Shown here piece by piece: positions 22,879-34,459 of a DNA stretch of 64,000 nt; position 1 is the stretch's first letter; every line of letters starts with the position of its first letter. A program made the translations under genes and the position numbers. The stretch is from Coniferiporia sulphurascens. Its lineage: Eukaryota; Basidiomycota; Agaricomycetes; Hymenochaetales; Hymenochaetaceae. The stretch spans positions 868,001 to 932,000 of the forward strand of contig NBBA01000017.1 of the NCBI GenBank assembly GCA_002794785.1. The letters are read 5' to 3'. Below the pieces are notes generated by a model. It worked only from the letters and a program-made list of their open reading frames with translations. It ran no database searches and was not told the origin of the DNA.

Positions 22879-25800
22879 ATAGAGACATCTCTATCCTTCA
22901 GTGGAATGCTGCGCGCTCTTTAGCCGCTGTCCATTCCCTCGTCCTGACCCTCACTACTGACCCATCTCCACCCACCGTCATATTGATTCAGGAACCCCCA
23001 TGGTACCAAATCGGCCTCCAGCCATCCCTCAGCGACCCCACCAGCACCCCAGTCCTTAATGTTCCCTCCCTCCCCGGGTATATAGCTGTCCTACCTCCGG
23101 CCACTCGGCCCAGGGTGGTCACCTATGTTTCCCAGGCCATCCCCACCACCTCATGGTCTGTTCTTGGGGCCGCCTCATCCGGCACCGACATCCTCACCAT
23201 CGAAATCCATGCCCACCTGACGATCCACCTGTGCAACTTTTACGGGATGCATGCACCAGACCGCACCACCACCACCCCACAATACCCAGGTGAGTCTTTC
23301 CTCTATACGATCCCACCAGCCTTGGCCTCCACCCTCCTAGTGGCAAGCGACTTCAACCGTCGCCACCACTCATGGTCCAAACTCCTTGCCGCTTGGCAGG
23401 AGGATTTGAGGGCGCAACCCTTGATGACTTCTTCCGAGAGCATGGCCTTGCGCCAGCCCACCTCCCAGACTCTGACTCATGGCCTGTCGGCAACTGTCAG
23501 CAGTGCCCTATTGACATGATCTGGGCCCCACCCGCCATCAATCCTGACTCCATCATAGACTCAGGCTCGTCAGCCACCTCCCTACTGTCTGACCATGCTA
23601 TGCTACACTGGTCCCTGCCGTCTCGACCCCCACCCCCTGTCATGAAAACACGCCGGCTTCTCCCAGACGACAGGGAAACTTGGACCGATATTGCCTTCCC
23701 ATTACTTGAAACTGCCTTCAGCCTCCCAGCGGGCGACACCACCACCCTAGACACCAAAGCGCAGGCAGTAGTCGACTCCATGACCGCCGCCCTCGCCCCC
23801 TTCACCCGACTCACCAAGCCATGCAAAGCCGAGGTCCCATGGTGGACCCCGACATGTAAATCGCTCCTTCAAGCGATATCGACGGCCACCACCCCCCTTC
23901 AGCGATCAGCAGCTCACTGTGCTTTTAAACGTGGCATATGAGTGGCCAAGCGACAATTTTACGCTGACCAAGCCGACTCCGCAGACGCCACCAACATCTG
24001 GAGCTGGGCCAAGCGCAGCCTAGGCAACCGACCTACACCCATCCCATCTTTAAAGAAGGGCGATGGCACCTTCACCCAATCGGATGATGAGAAAGGTGAG
24101 CTCTTCTGCACGACCTTCTTCATGCCCCCCCCACCCCTGGTAGTGGCCGTCACCCCTCCACCCCCACCCCAACCAGCTGCCCCGCCTATACTCCCAGTGG
24201 AGCTTACGGGGGCACTGGCCGACACCTCCAACTTGTCGGCTCCTGGCCTCTCAGGGATCGGCTATCGCCCACTCAAATGGGTGGTAGACGCTTACCCCAA
24301 AGAGATACTTACACTTTTCAATGACTGCATATGCATGGGGCACCACCCCAAGTGCTGGCGGGCGGCAAAGGTAGTAATGCTGCGGAAGCCTAACAAGAAG
24401 GACCCATTCTTGCCGAGATTATACCGGCCCATCACCCTTGAGGAGACATTAGGGAAACTCCTCGAAAAGATCATAGCTAACCGGCTCCAGTTCCTCGCTA
24501 ACACAAGGGACTGGCTGCCACCTAACCAATACAGGGGGCGTCAGGGACACTCAGTCTATGACACCACCCAGCACCTCCTACAGATTGCAGAACACACCCA
24601 CACAGAAGGCCTTGTATGTTCGGTCCTCGCGGTCGACATACAGGGCTTCTTCGACTCAGTGCACCCGCAACTCCTCCACCGACAACTGCTGGACCTCCAG
24701 TGCCTGCCCGACATGGCGGACTGGTGCCTCTCCTTCATGACGGATCGGCAGGTCGCCATCACTTTCGACGGCACCACCCTCCCAACCGCCCAGAAACCTG
24801 ACCTTGGCACCCCTCAGGGATCGCCAGTCTCCCCTATCCTATCCACCATATTCATGGGCGTGGTCCTCCAGAAATTTCACCAAACCGGCACCACTGCCCT
24901 CGCATATGTGGACGATCACCTTCTTGTGCGTGTCGGCCCCAGTGTGGCATCCAACTGCCAGCAACTTGCCGCTGCCTACCATCAACTCGACGCTCTCTTC
25001 GGCGACATCGGTCTCAACATCGAGGCTGCCAAGACAGAGTGCCTACACTTCCACCCACCCCAGTGCCGTTCCTCAGCATACACCAACTGGGACTCCGCCA
25101 GGGTTCAGGTCGACCCAACCATGCTCATCCGACCTTCAATCCCACTCCACTGGCTGGGGATTTGGTGGGACCCTGCCCTCACCTTCAAGGCCCACATAGA
25201 GTGAATGCGCTCCAAAGGCCTCTCCACCCTCGCCGCCCTCCGCATCCTCGGCAACACTGAACGCAGCATCTTGGCCCTTCTCCTACGCCGCCTATACATC
25301 ACCTGCATCCGCTCGGTTCTCACATGGGGCGCACCGGTTTGGTATCATGGACAATGCCAAAAAACCTTAGTAAGCCGCCTGCAGGCTGTGCAAAACACGG
25401 CATGCAGATGGATTCTCGGTGTCTACAAAGGCGCCTCCCCTTTTTCTACAAATTTCCTTTGCTCCCTCCCCCCCCTTTCTTATTATTTTGAATACACTAA
25501 GACTCTCCATTCTCTGCACCTATGGTGCACCCCACACTCTGTTGGTAGAAAACGTTTTTATAAAACAGTAACTAACCAACCCTTTTCCACTTCTCTGCAG
25601 GTCCGGGTCCCTCGGGTTCAACCGGTCCCTGCATACACTCATCCCCCATGGACGGATCCTCTGGCATTTACAAATGGTCGAGTTTCGTTTGCCTCTCCTA
25701 TCACTCCGGTTAGCAAAGACACCTGTGAGGAATTCATGGATGCCACACACTCCCTGAGCACCCTCCCCCACCTCCAGGTCTTCACTGATGGCTCCCGCAT

Positions 25801-26880
25801 GGGCACGAAGTCTGGTTCCGCCATCTGCACCATGTTGGGCCTCACCCGCCTAAAATCGCGCCGACTTGCCTCCCCCACATGTGCCACAGCAATGGACGCG
25901 GAGATTTTCTCCCTTACCTCCGTGCTGACGTGGGCCGCACACCACCTCCAGGAGCTCCTGCCTGTCGCATCTGACATCTTCTTTCTGTCAGATTCACTGA
26001 CAGCACTCCACCTCATACGCACATGGGCGCCAGTCCCAGGCACACATCTCCTTCATCAATGGAAGGCTGGGGTCCAGACTCTCTTGGACTCGTATCCAGA
26101 TCTCTCCATGCATTTCGTATGGTGTCCGGGTCACTCCGACATCCCCGGAAATGAATGGGCAGACCAGGAGGCTAAGTTCACGACAAACCTGCCCCTGTCC
26201 TCTCTTGCACCCTCCACCTCCGCACTAAAAGAGACCGCCATCAACACACTCATGGAACGATGGTCCCTCTCTCTGGCCTGCCCACTCGCCTCGACAGCCG
26301 ACAAGTACTTGGCTGTCAACGGTGTCCCCTCCCACAGACCATGGAAGTTACTCAACCAGTCGGTCAACCACCCCCGCCATGAGCTGTCGGCAGTCACCCA
26401 GGTCCTCTGTCGCACCGGTCCCTATGGGGCTACTGGCTGAGCTTTGACTCAGTCTACCAGTGCAGACATGGCCTTATCTCGCACTGCAGGTGGCACAACC
26501 ACCCCCCCTGGCCAGCCCAATCCACCACCCACGTCTTGGGCAGGTGCCGTACATTACGGCCATGGATCCGTAAGGTCTGGCCTCCCCATGACCCACTTCT
26601 GACCCACCACACAGAGTGGGCCAATGAAAACCGCCTCCAGGTTCTGCGCCGCTGGCTGAAACTGACCAGGCACCTGAACTGCCTATCCAACCACACCTCC
26701 ACTACCATCCACCTGGCTTTTGCGGCGATGGACTTAGAGGGGCACCCCACCGACAAAGATATGGACTTGGACCTCCTTCGGGAATACATGAGTCGTATGC
26801 TTGGACCTCGACCCCAGGACCCGGACCTGGCTCTCTTGGAGCTCTCAGGTACGCTTCCCCCCTTTTCCTCTACTCAGTGA
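22875..26880 (+). pseudogene. ORF2 type I, full span, two stops and two frameshifts
   Basis: Endonuclease: ILIQEPPWYQ, then VASDFNRRHHSW, where Ser replaces the usual Gly. A frameshift sits near 23420 (C lost in CAACCCC). TGA 23939-23941 and TGA 25202-25204 both align with CGA in sisters. The reverse transcriptase between them is open and keeps VDIQGFFD, GTPQGSPVSP and AYVDDHLLV. RNase H keeps FTDGSRMG, MDAEIF, SDSLTALH and GNEWADQEAK. A second frameshift (one G lost, ~26427) precedes the C-terminal block. End TGA 26878-26880. One of the two best ORF2s here. Confidence 0.9.
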
Positions 26881-27168
26881 CTGCCTTTCGGACTCTCCCA
26901 CGCATGTCCCGGCTGGCGCTCTCGTCTCCCCTTTCCCATTCTAAGCTACCCCTTTTACCTGCCCTCACCCGTTTGGTCTCGTCGTAGCGATATGTATTCC
27001 TCTCCCTTTCTTCTCCTTTACTAATAGGGACCCTTCCCACCTTGGCACCCTTCGGGGAGCAGGGTCCCTGCCCAGTTTCATGCATTGTGCGATGACGGGC
27101 GCCTCTGTTGTTATGTAGTTAGGGCCCCCCCTTTGGGGGGGCAGCTTGTAATTAGGTAATACTGCAGG

Positions 27169-27200
<32 letters not shown>
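26881..27200 (+). other. LINE 3' UTR with compensated outer stem
   Basis: Outer stem GGGACCCT 27027-27034 pairs with AGGGTCCC 27061-27068; both arms differ from the type I consensus and still pair. Terminal hairpin 27124-27142 has a TTT loop. Tail is (AAT)n. Confidence 0.82.
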
Positions 27201-29783
27201 GACGAGATCCTTGCCCTTTTCAACAACTGCCTGCGCATGGGGCACCACCCTAAGTGCTGGCGGTTGGCAAAAGTGGTAATGCTCTGGAAGCCAAACAAGA
27301 AGGACCCTTTCTCACTGCACTCATACTGACCCATCTCCCTTGAGGAGACCTTAGGGAAACTCCTCGAAAAGATTATTGCTAACCAGCTCCAATTCCTCGC
27401 TAACACAAGAGATTGGCTGCCACCAAACCAATATGGGGGGCGTCAAGGACATTCTGTCTACAACGCCGCCCAGCACCTCCTCCAGATTGCAGAGCGAGCC
27501 CATGCAGAGGGCCAAGTCTGTTCAGTCCTTGCGGTTGACATACAAGGTTTCTTTGACTTGGTAAACCCCCAACTCCTTCACCGGCAATTGTTGGACCTCC
27601 AGTGTCCGCCAGACATGGCGAACTGGTGTCTGTCCTTCATGACGGATCGGCAGGTAGCCATCGCATTCGATGGCACTACCCTCCCAACCGCCCAGAAACC
27701 CGACCTCGGCACCCCCCAAGGGTCGCTGGTATCCCCGATCCTCTTGACGATTTTCGTGGGCGTGGTCCTCCGGAAATTTCATCAAACCGGCACCACCACA
27801 CTGGCATACGTCGATGACCATCTCCTTGTATGCGTCGGACCCAGCATGGCATCCAACTGCCAGCAACTGTCCAATGCATACCACCAACTCAATGCCCATT
27901 TCGGCACCATCGGTCTTAACATTGAAGCTGCCAAAACGGAGTGCCAACACTTTCACCCACCCTGACACCGATCAGCCGCCTATACCAACTGGGACACGGC
28001 AGGGGTCTGGGTCGCCCCCACCACGCTAATCCGACCCTCCATCCCACTATGCTGGTTGGGAATATGGTGGGACCCCGCCCTCACCTTCAAGGCCCATGTA
28101 GAGCACATGCACTCCAAGGGCCTCTCCACCCTAGCCACCCTCCGCATCCTTGGCAACACAGAACACAGAATCTCAGCCCTTCTCCTCCATCGACTGTACA
28201 CCGCCTGTGTCCGCTCCATCCTCACATGGGGTGCCCCGGTTTGGTACCATGGCCGGCGCCAAAAAACATTAGTAAGCCGCCTGCAGGCGGTACAAAACAC
28301 GGCCTGCAGATGGATTCTGGGCATCTATAAAGGCGCCTCCCCCTTCTCAACAAAGTTTCTTTGTTCCCTTCCCCCTCTCTCTTATTATTTTGAATATGCT
28401 AAGACTCTCCATTCTCTGCGCCTCTGGCACACCCCGCATTCCGTCGGTAGAAAACGATATAATAAATCAGTAACTAACCGCCCCTTTTCCACTTCTCTGC
28501 AGGTCCGGGTCCCTTGGGTACAACCGGTTCCGGCATACACTCATCCCCCGTGGATGGTTCCTCTGGCATTTACGAATGGTCGAGTCTCGTTTGCCACTCC
28601 TATCACTCCAGTCAGCGAAGACACCTGCAAGGAATTTGTGGGCGCAGCTCGCTCCCTGAGCACCCTCTCCCATCTCCAGGTTTTCACCAATGGCTCCCGC
28701 ATCAGCTCAAAATCTGGTTCAGCGGTCTGTGCCATGGAAGGCCTTACCTGCCTCAAGTCTCACTGGCTTGCCTCCCCCACCTGTGCCACAGCTACGGATG
28801 CAGAAATCTTTTCACTCACCTCCATGCCTAGCTGGGCTGCACACCACCTCTGGGAGCACCTGCCGGTCACATCTGACATCTTCTTTTTGTCAGATTCACT
28901 GATGGCACTCCACCTGATCCGAACATGGGCGCCGGTTCCAGGCGCACATCTCCTCCACCAATGGAAGGCAGGGGTCCAGACCCTCTTGGACTCTTACCTG
29001 GATCTCTCCATTCATTTTGTCTGGTGCCCAGGTCACTCGGACATCCCAGGGAATGAATGGGCAGACCACGAGGCGAAGTTCGCAACGAATCTCTCCCCAT
29101 CTCCCCTTGCACCCTCCACCTCTGCACTGAAAGAGGTCACCATCAAAACCCTCATGGAGCGATGGACCCTTTCTCTCGCCCATCCCCTCGCCTCGACAGC
29201 CGATAAATACCTCGCTGTCAACGGTGTCCCCTCCCGCCATCCCCGAAAACTCATGACACAGTCAGTGGACCACCCTCACCGGGAGCTCTCAGCAGTCGCC
29301 CAGGTTCTATGCTGTGCCGGTCCCTATGGGGGTTACTGGCTGAGCTTTGACTCAGCCTACTGACACAGGCACAGCCTGATCTCGCACTGCCAATGGCACA
29401 ACCACCCCCCCTGGCCAGCCCAGTCGACCGCCCACATACTGGGTGGATGTCGCACTTTCCGTCCCTGGATCCATAGGGTCTGGCCCCCCTGTGACCCACT
29501 GCCGACCCACCATGCCGAATGGGCCGATGAAAACTGCCTCCAGGTTCTGCGCCACTGGCTTAAGCTGACAGGGCATCTTAACCACTTTTCTGACTGCACC
29601 TCTGCCGCCATCTGCCTGGTGTTTGCCATGATGGAACTAGAGGGGCACCTGACCGACGAAGATATGGACTTGGACCTCCTCAGGGACTACATGAGTTGTA
29701 TGCTTGGAACCTGTACCCAGGACCCGGACCCGGCTCTCTTGGAGCTTTCAGGTGCGCTTCCTCCCTTTTCCTCTGCTCTGTGA
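27201..29783 (+). pseudogene. ORF2 type I, RT to C-terminus, three TGA stops
   Basis: A single unbroken frame of 861 codons with TGA at 27327-27329, 27963-27965 and 29361-29363. RT motifs VDIQGFFD, GTPQGSLVSP and AYVDDHLLV are intact. The first RNase H Asp is lost (FTNGSR), so RNase H would be inactive; DAEIF, SDSLMALH and GNEWADHEAK remain. The C-terminal block ends PPFSSAL with TGA 29781-29783. Confidence 0.89.
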
Positions 29784-29899
29784 ATGCCTTTCGGACTCTC
29801 CTGCGTATGTCCCGGCTGGCACTCTCGCCCCCCCTTTCCATTTCTAAGCTACCCCCTTTTGCCTGATGTCGTCCATTTGGCTTGGCCGTAGTGATACAT

Positions 29900-30233
29900 T
29901 TTTTTTAATTTTTTTTAATTTGGTTTATTATTCCTACTGTGTTCTGTAATACACCTGTGGCCCCGTAGGGGCTGCCTGTAAACTACCTAACTACTGAGGC
30001 ACCCGTCATCGCTCATCGAGTGAAACTGGGCGGGGCGCGTGCCTCCAGGGAGGTCTAGTGTACTTACGTGCCCTACTAGGGATAAATAAGGAGGGGAAGA
30101 GGGAGGAATACATATTGCGACTACAAAGAACCCAAGCAAGTTAAAACGAGGTCAGGAAAAATGAGTCCCTTAGAAGCGGAAAGGAGTGGCTGTGATTGCC
30201 ATAGAAGAAACCGATGGGGGATCCGAAGGGCAG
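29900..30233 (-). other. Divergent LINE 3' UTR retaining both stem-loops
   Basis: Sequence differs strongly from types I and II, but the folds persist. Outer stem 30033-30040 pairs with 30066-30073 (7 of 8 pairs), inner CCTCC 30042-30046 with GGAGG 30049-30053. The terminal hairpin 29960-29972 is a GCCCC/GGGGC stem. The GATGACGGGTGCCTC box and AGGAATAATAA end are conserved. It may belong to family C, whose 3' end is not otherwise seen. Confidence 0.75.
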
Positions 30234-30363
30234 TCACAAGTCAGAGGGAAATGGGGGGAGTGTACCTGAGAGCTCCAAAAGGGCCTGGTCCGCGTCCTGA
30301 GTCCTGGGTCCCAGCAACCTGCGCACGTAGCCCCGGAGGGTATCCATGTCGAGGTTGTTGTCC
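30234..30363 (-). pseudogene. ORF2 C-terminal stub of the divergent LINE
   Basis: Reads DNNLDMDTLRGYVRRLLGP, aligning with DEDMDLDLLRDYMRRMLGP of types I and II, and ends PPFPSDL with a TGA at 30234-30236. Only ~43 codons are kept; the upstream side is the module B junction. Confidence 0.8.
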
Positions 30364-31634
30364 ACGATTAAGGGCGCCCTTGCGGGACCCATCACTACGC
30401 ATACACCTTCCTCATGACATCGCTGCCCCCAGGACAAAGGCCTTACACACGACATGCTGTCCTCTATGGTGCATTGGGTTGGGTAAGGCGTGCCGCGCCA
30501 GGAGAACACCCCGAGTGGAGGCCATGGCGCCATAGGCACTACTCCACCCATTGAGATGCCCCCCCTACCCTACACATTCCCTCCCTTGCCCCACTTTCCA
30601 CTGTAGAGCGCTGCTGGATCATGGGAATCAACTTAAGCCCGAAATGGGAATTACCCCCACCCGAACCCACAGAGGATTTAGTTCTCTCAAGCCAAATGAA
30701 GGGAACTACCCCCCACCGCTACGGCCCACTCAGAGGTCAGGTTACCCCAACATGAGTTTCCCGTTCCCATGCACGCGCTTCGGAGCCCAGGGTAAACCCC
30801 AGGGAATACTCAGGACAGAGTCCCACTTCCGGATCCGCAGCATACACAAGTCTCCGTGTTGCCAGAGGCTTGGACCCCGGCCTATCTCTTTCGAGGCTGC
30901 CAGGGAGTCTGCTTGACTAACCACCCCCAGTGGAGCACTGACCACCTCCTGTCGTTCCCAGTGAAGGGTTCATGAGTAGGGGCCTGCCATCTCCCCCAAG
31001 GGCCTGTGGTGGCCTGTTGCTCTCGCATCGGCTGGTTATCACCGACAACACCACATGTTATGAGACCCCTATGTCCTTATGGCATCCAATGCCGTCATCA
31101 GACACCCTCTCGGGATTTGGGGACGGCAGTTCTTTGATTAGTCTATGCCGAGGACTACGCAGCCCCAGGTCCGAGTTTCCCCAAACCCGAGGTTTCCCAA
31201 CTGAAGCTGACCGCTAGATGGGCAGGGGGTTTCCACCCTCCCGTAGGGATGTTAACGTCATGTCCCCCCCCGACTGGCAGGCATACGCACCCTTGCACCA
31301 CCGAGAGGTGGACCAGTGAGCACACTGCCTCGAGAAGGTCAGTGCAGACGTGAAGAAGGATCATCCTCACCGAGTCACCCCCCCCATTGCAACGTTTTCG
31401 ACAGGTTGCATACCCTCTGGTGAGCGGTTAAGCCCCTTTCACGCCATCCAGCGATGCCGCTACAGCACCTCGGTGGCCAGTGAGCAGCGCTCCTTAATAA
31501 AAGGTGCGCAGTCGGATGCCTTCTCTCATGACGCCCCAGTAGTATACCAGAGCAGAGCATGGGTTGCTGTGACTGACCAGAGACAACCCCAGAGCGAAGG
31601 TGAGATGGTGGCGGTAAGAGGACAAGAAGGATGT
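30364..31634 (-). repeat. Module B, copy 1 (full length, divergent)
   Basis: 1,271 bp, antisense. Starts ATCCTTCTTGTCC at 31634 and ends CAAGGGCGCCCTTAAT at the LINE junction. It matches the copies at 35995-37278 and 52415-53739 throughout, with many differences. No reading frame is preserved across copies, so it is likely non-coding. Most copies sit 5' of a LINE 3' piece. Confidence 0.82.
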
Positions 31635-31849
31635 GTAGTGATATGTATTCCTCCCTCTTTCTGTCACCACACTAATAGGGGCCCTTCCCACTTTGGCTTC
31701 CCTTGGGGAGCAGGGCCCCCGCCCAGTTTTGTGTGTTGCATGATGACGGGCGCCTCTGTTGTTATGTAGTTAGGGCCCCCCCTTTGGGGGGGCAGCTTGT
31801 AATTATGTAATACTGCAGGAATAATTTTAAAAAAAAAAAAAAAAAAAAA

Positions 31850-32456
31850 GGGTGTCACAGTTGGGTGGGTGGGCTGGTTCATGGCCGTTTTCCCTGAAGA
31901 AGTCGTCTAGAGGTTGTGCTCTGCAGTTTTCTTCTTGGGTGGAGTCGAGGGTTGACCACGAGTGGTGGCGACAGTTGAAGTCACCAGCAATCATGAGGGT
32001 GGAGGTGAGAGCCGAGGGGAGAGAGCTGAGGAATGTCTCACCTGGGTACCCTAGTCTGGCTCCCGCCCTATCCGGGGGCAACATACCATAGTAGTTACAC
32101 ACCCTGATGGGGCGGTTTCCTTGGATCTCCACTGTCACCATGTCGGTGCCACTTGAGGCTGGGCCAACGACCGACCATGAAGATTGGAGGAGGGTCCTTG
32201 AGATGTAAGTCACCACCCTAGGTTGGGTAGTTGGTGGGAGTACTGGTATGAAGCCGGGGATTGTCGGTATGTTGAGGACCGCTTCCCCGGCTGGGTTGGT
32301 GATTGAGGGCTGTAGCCCGATTTGATACCATGGCGGCTCCTGGATCAGAATCAGGTGAGGGGGGGATGGTTCGTTAGTGAGGACGGGGATTGGGGAATGA
32401 ATTGCCACAAGTGAGCGGGCAGCGTTCCACTGGAGTACACAGATTTGTGCACTCAT
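31850..32456 (-). CDS. ORF2 of family C, endonuclease part (open, truncated)
   Basis: Starts MSAQICVLQWNAARSL at 32456, overlapping the gag end by ATGA. Open for ~202 codons to the break at 31850. APE-type endonuclease motifs: LIQEPPWYQIGLQPS with the catalytic Glu, GTDMVTVEI, VCNYYGM and IAGDFNCRHHSW. The C-terminal catalytic SDH is lost with the rest of ORF2. No stops or frameshifts, unlike most ORF2s here. Confidence 0.88.
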
Positions 32457-34137
32457 ATGTCCTCCTCCATGAAGGCATCAGTGTCCTCTTCTTCCTATAG
32501 GGCATAGTCTATGGCACAGTAGCACTTCTTCTTCAGGCAGGTGGGAAGGGTGGCAGGGTGGTCGCCTTGGCAGTTAGCACAGTGGTGGGGGTGGGGGCAG
32601 GTGTCTCCTTCGACTGCATCATTTGCACAATATGTGCATGACTTACAATGGTTGGCTGTCAAATGCTGTCCAGCACATTCGGCGCAATGAGCCTGGGCTT
32701 GGCAGCCCTTCTTTCCATGGCCAAGTCCTTGGCAGCGCTCACACTGGGTGAGGCCAGGTCGGACTGGTGGGACTGAGAGGCGGAGGGAGGATCCGAATAG
32801 GTAAACCCTGTTTCTCTTGAGGAGGCAAGCTTGGGTTTGCCCATCCGGGTCGACGAAGGTGAATGATACTGGGCAGGCTGCTAGTTGAGGGAGCTTCTCC
32901 AGTATCGTTGTGTAGTGGGGAGGCACCACAAAGTCTAGGTGCTTGAGGGAGGGGTTTTGTCGGACTTCTGCAAGGTGGGCCGCCTCGGTGATGGGGTGGG
33001 GGTTTTGCCTGAAGAAGACGTCCCAGCAGGGCACCATTGGGATGCGCAGCATCGATCTGGGTTGTACTCTGGATGGGGTCAGTTGGAACCGGTCTGAGAT
33101 GGGCCAGTCCACTGGAAGAGCTAGGCAGCAGTCATGCATGTACTTCATGAATGCATCTGCATGGTGATCAATGATTGCCGATGTGGTTGGGGTGGAGGAG
33201 GCGGGTCTTTCTGCAAAGGTGGTCACCAGGTTGCCTTTAGCGTTAAACTTGGAGGACAACACGGTGACCGCATCAGCAGTGGGCAGGGCCCGGAAGAAGC
33301 CCCGGGCCATTTCGGTGAGGGAGGCACCTGACTTACGCATGGCTGCAGGAGCGACTAGGTCCCTTGGTGTTAGGACCAAGGTGGGTTCCTTGGCGTACAT
33401 CTTGGGGGGGGGTGGGGGTTGCCGGACTTTCTTCGCCTTCTTTGCTGGGGCCATCTGGGTTGCTGGGGGCTGGGGGAGGTTAGCTGCGATTACCGCTAAC
33501 TGGGCGTACATCATAGGGGCTCCTGCTGGCACGACTTTCGCTGCAGCTTCCAGTTGAGCCAGAGTGATGGTAGTGGCTACTGTTGCCACAGTGGTGGGGA
33601 TGGGGGTGGTTCCTCCCATGTTGGTGGGAGTCTGCTGTGGGGCCTGTTGCGGCCACGGAGCAGGGCATGAGGCCATGGAGGAGACCTGGCAGGTGAGGTT
33701 CCCCACATCGACTGAGAGCCGCTTGACGATGTCTGCCAGTGCTGTTATCTGTGTGTCGGGGGGGTTAGGTTGGTTTTGAGTCTGCGGGTTAGACCTTGTG
33801 TTAAAGGTAAACGGGGCTCTTAGGGCGGAGGAGAAGGGTGCGCCGAGTGAAATTCTCGCTCCCATTGTGGCCTGGGCGTACTCCTGTTCCGCTGCATGGG
33901 TGGCTACATGTTCCGGGTCATCCCTATCTTGCGTCCGGTACGTTGTCGACAGAGCTTCGTGGCTGAGGGCTGTTAGTTTCCCCAGGAATGCCACTGTCGC
34001 TTGTATGACTGCTGTGGAGTTGGCGGCCTGTTCAATTCCAGCCTTGAGGATGTCGAGGGCCCTCTCCACGTTTGGCGCAAAGTCTGTCAGGGCTTGTACA
34101 AACTCCGATGTTACTGGCCGGTTGCGAGGGGTCTTTT
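32453..34137 (-). pseudogene. gag-like ORF1, family C (one late stop)
   Basis: Open from 34137 (true start missing) to a TAG at 32495-32497; the frame then continues EEEDTDAFMEED to TGA 32453-32455, so the TAG removes only ~14 residues. It has a Pro/Thr/Ala-rich middle, the basic AKKAKKVRQ patch, a conserved core DVFFRQNPHPITEAAHLAE and three zinc knuckles: CERCQGLGHGKKGC, CAECAGQHLTANH and CANCQGDHPATLPTC. The knuckles support RNA binding. Because the stop spares the knuckles, a shortened protein could be made. Confidence 0.87.
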
Positions 34138-34459
34138 TTTAATTATTATTATTATTATTATTATTCCTGCAGTATTACATAATTACAAGCTGCCCCCCCA
34201 GAGGGGGGGCCCTAACTACATAACAATGGAGGTGCCTGTCATTGTGCATCACACAAAACTGGGTGGGGGCTCTGCTCCCCAAAGGGTGCCGAAGTGTGGA
34301 GAGCCCCTATTTAGTAAGAAACAACTCGAGAGGGAGGGGTACATATCACTACAAACAAACCACGCAGGTGAGGGCAGGTTAGGGTAAGAAGCTTAGAAGT
34401 GGAAAGGGAGGGTGAGAGTGCCGGTCGAGACGTATCCATAGGAATTCGAAAGGCTGGCG
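34138..34459 (-). other. LINE 3' UTR with terminal hairpin
   Basis: Terminal hairpin 34192-34210: perfect GCCCCCCC/GGGGGGGC stem with a 3-nt loop (TCT on the sense strand). Type II outer stem region upstream and (AAT)n tail. Confidence 0.76.

Larger units (their letters stand above)
20863..27200 (+). mobile_element. Nearly full-length LINE family A, missing only the leader
   Basis: Begins at gag codon 5 (GGATACAG), directly after the poly(A) of the previous LINE, and ends in an (AAT)n tail at 27200. The 5' truncation is only ~70 nt. Head-to-tail position suggests insertion at the neighbour's A-rich tail. Confidence 0.9.
29900..31634 (-). mobile_element. Chimeric retroelement: module B fused to a divergent LINE 3' end
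   Basis: Antisense unit bounded by the 12-bp duplication GTAGTGATAYRT. Read on the minus strand: module B (31634-30364), then, with no intervening poly(A), the last ~43 codons of a divergent ORF2, a divergent 3' UTR and an AAATTAAAAAAA-type tail. The shared duplication shows that both halves were integrated as one unit, so the fusion predates integration or arose during it. Confidence 0.88.
27201..31849 (+). mobile_element. 5'-truncated type I LINE with an insertion in its 3' UTR
   Basis: Starts in the RT domain (DEILALFNNCL) directly after the previous tail and ends with a poly(A) at 31849. The 3' UTR is split at 29899/31635 by a chimeric element, with the duplication GTAGTGATAYRT on both sides (29888-29899 and 31635-31646). 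Confidence 0.9.
29784..31849 (+). other. LINE 3' UTR, interrupted by a chimeric element
   Basis: Present in two parts, 29784-29899 and 31635-31849. The second part holds the outer stem region, the terminal hairpin 31775-31793 (TTT loop) and the poly(A). Joined, the two parts read as a normal type I 3' UTR. Confidence 0.82.
31850..34137 (-). mobile_element. LINE family C fragment (gag plus endonuclease)
   Basis: Third LINE family, antisense, truncated on both sides: by the tail of the + strand LINE at 31849 and by the tail of the antisense LINE starting at 34138. It has no leader or 3' UTR. The gag differs strongly from families A and B. Confidence 0.85.

Noticed and set aside
28490..28510. 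A splice-acceptor-like TTCTCTGCAGGTC in every ORF2.
   Set aside because: The coding frame runs straight through it (STSLQVRVP), so no intron is needed.
34192..34216. TTAGGG next to the terminal hairpin as telomere sequence.
   Set aside because: It occurs once per 3' UTR as part of GTAGTTAGGGCCC, never in tandem.
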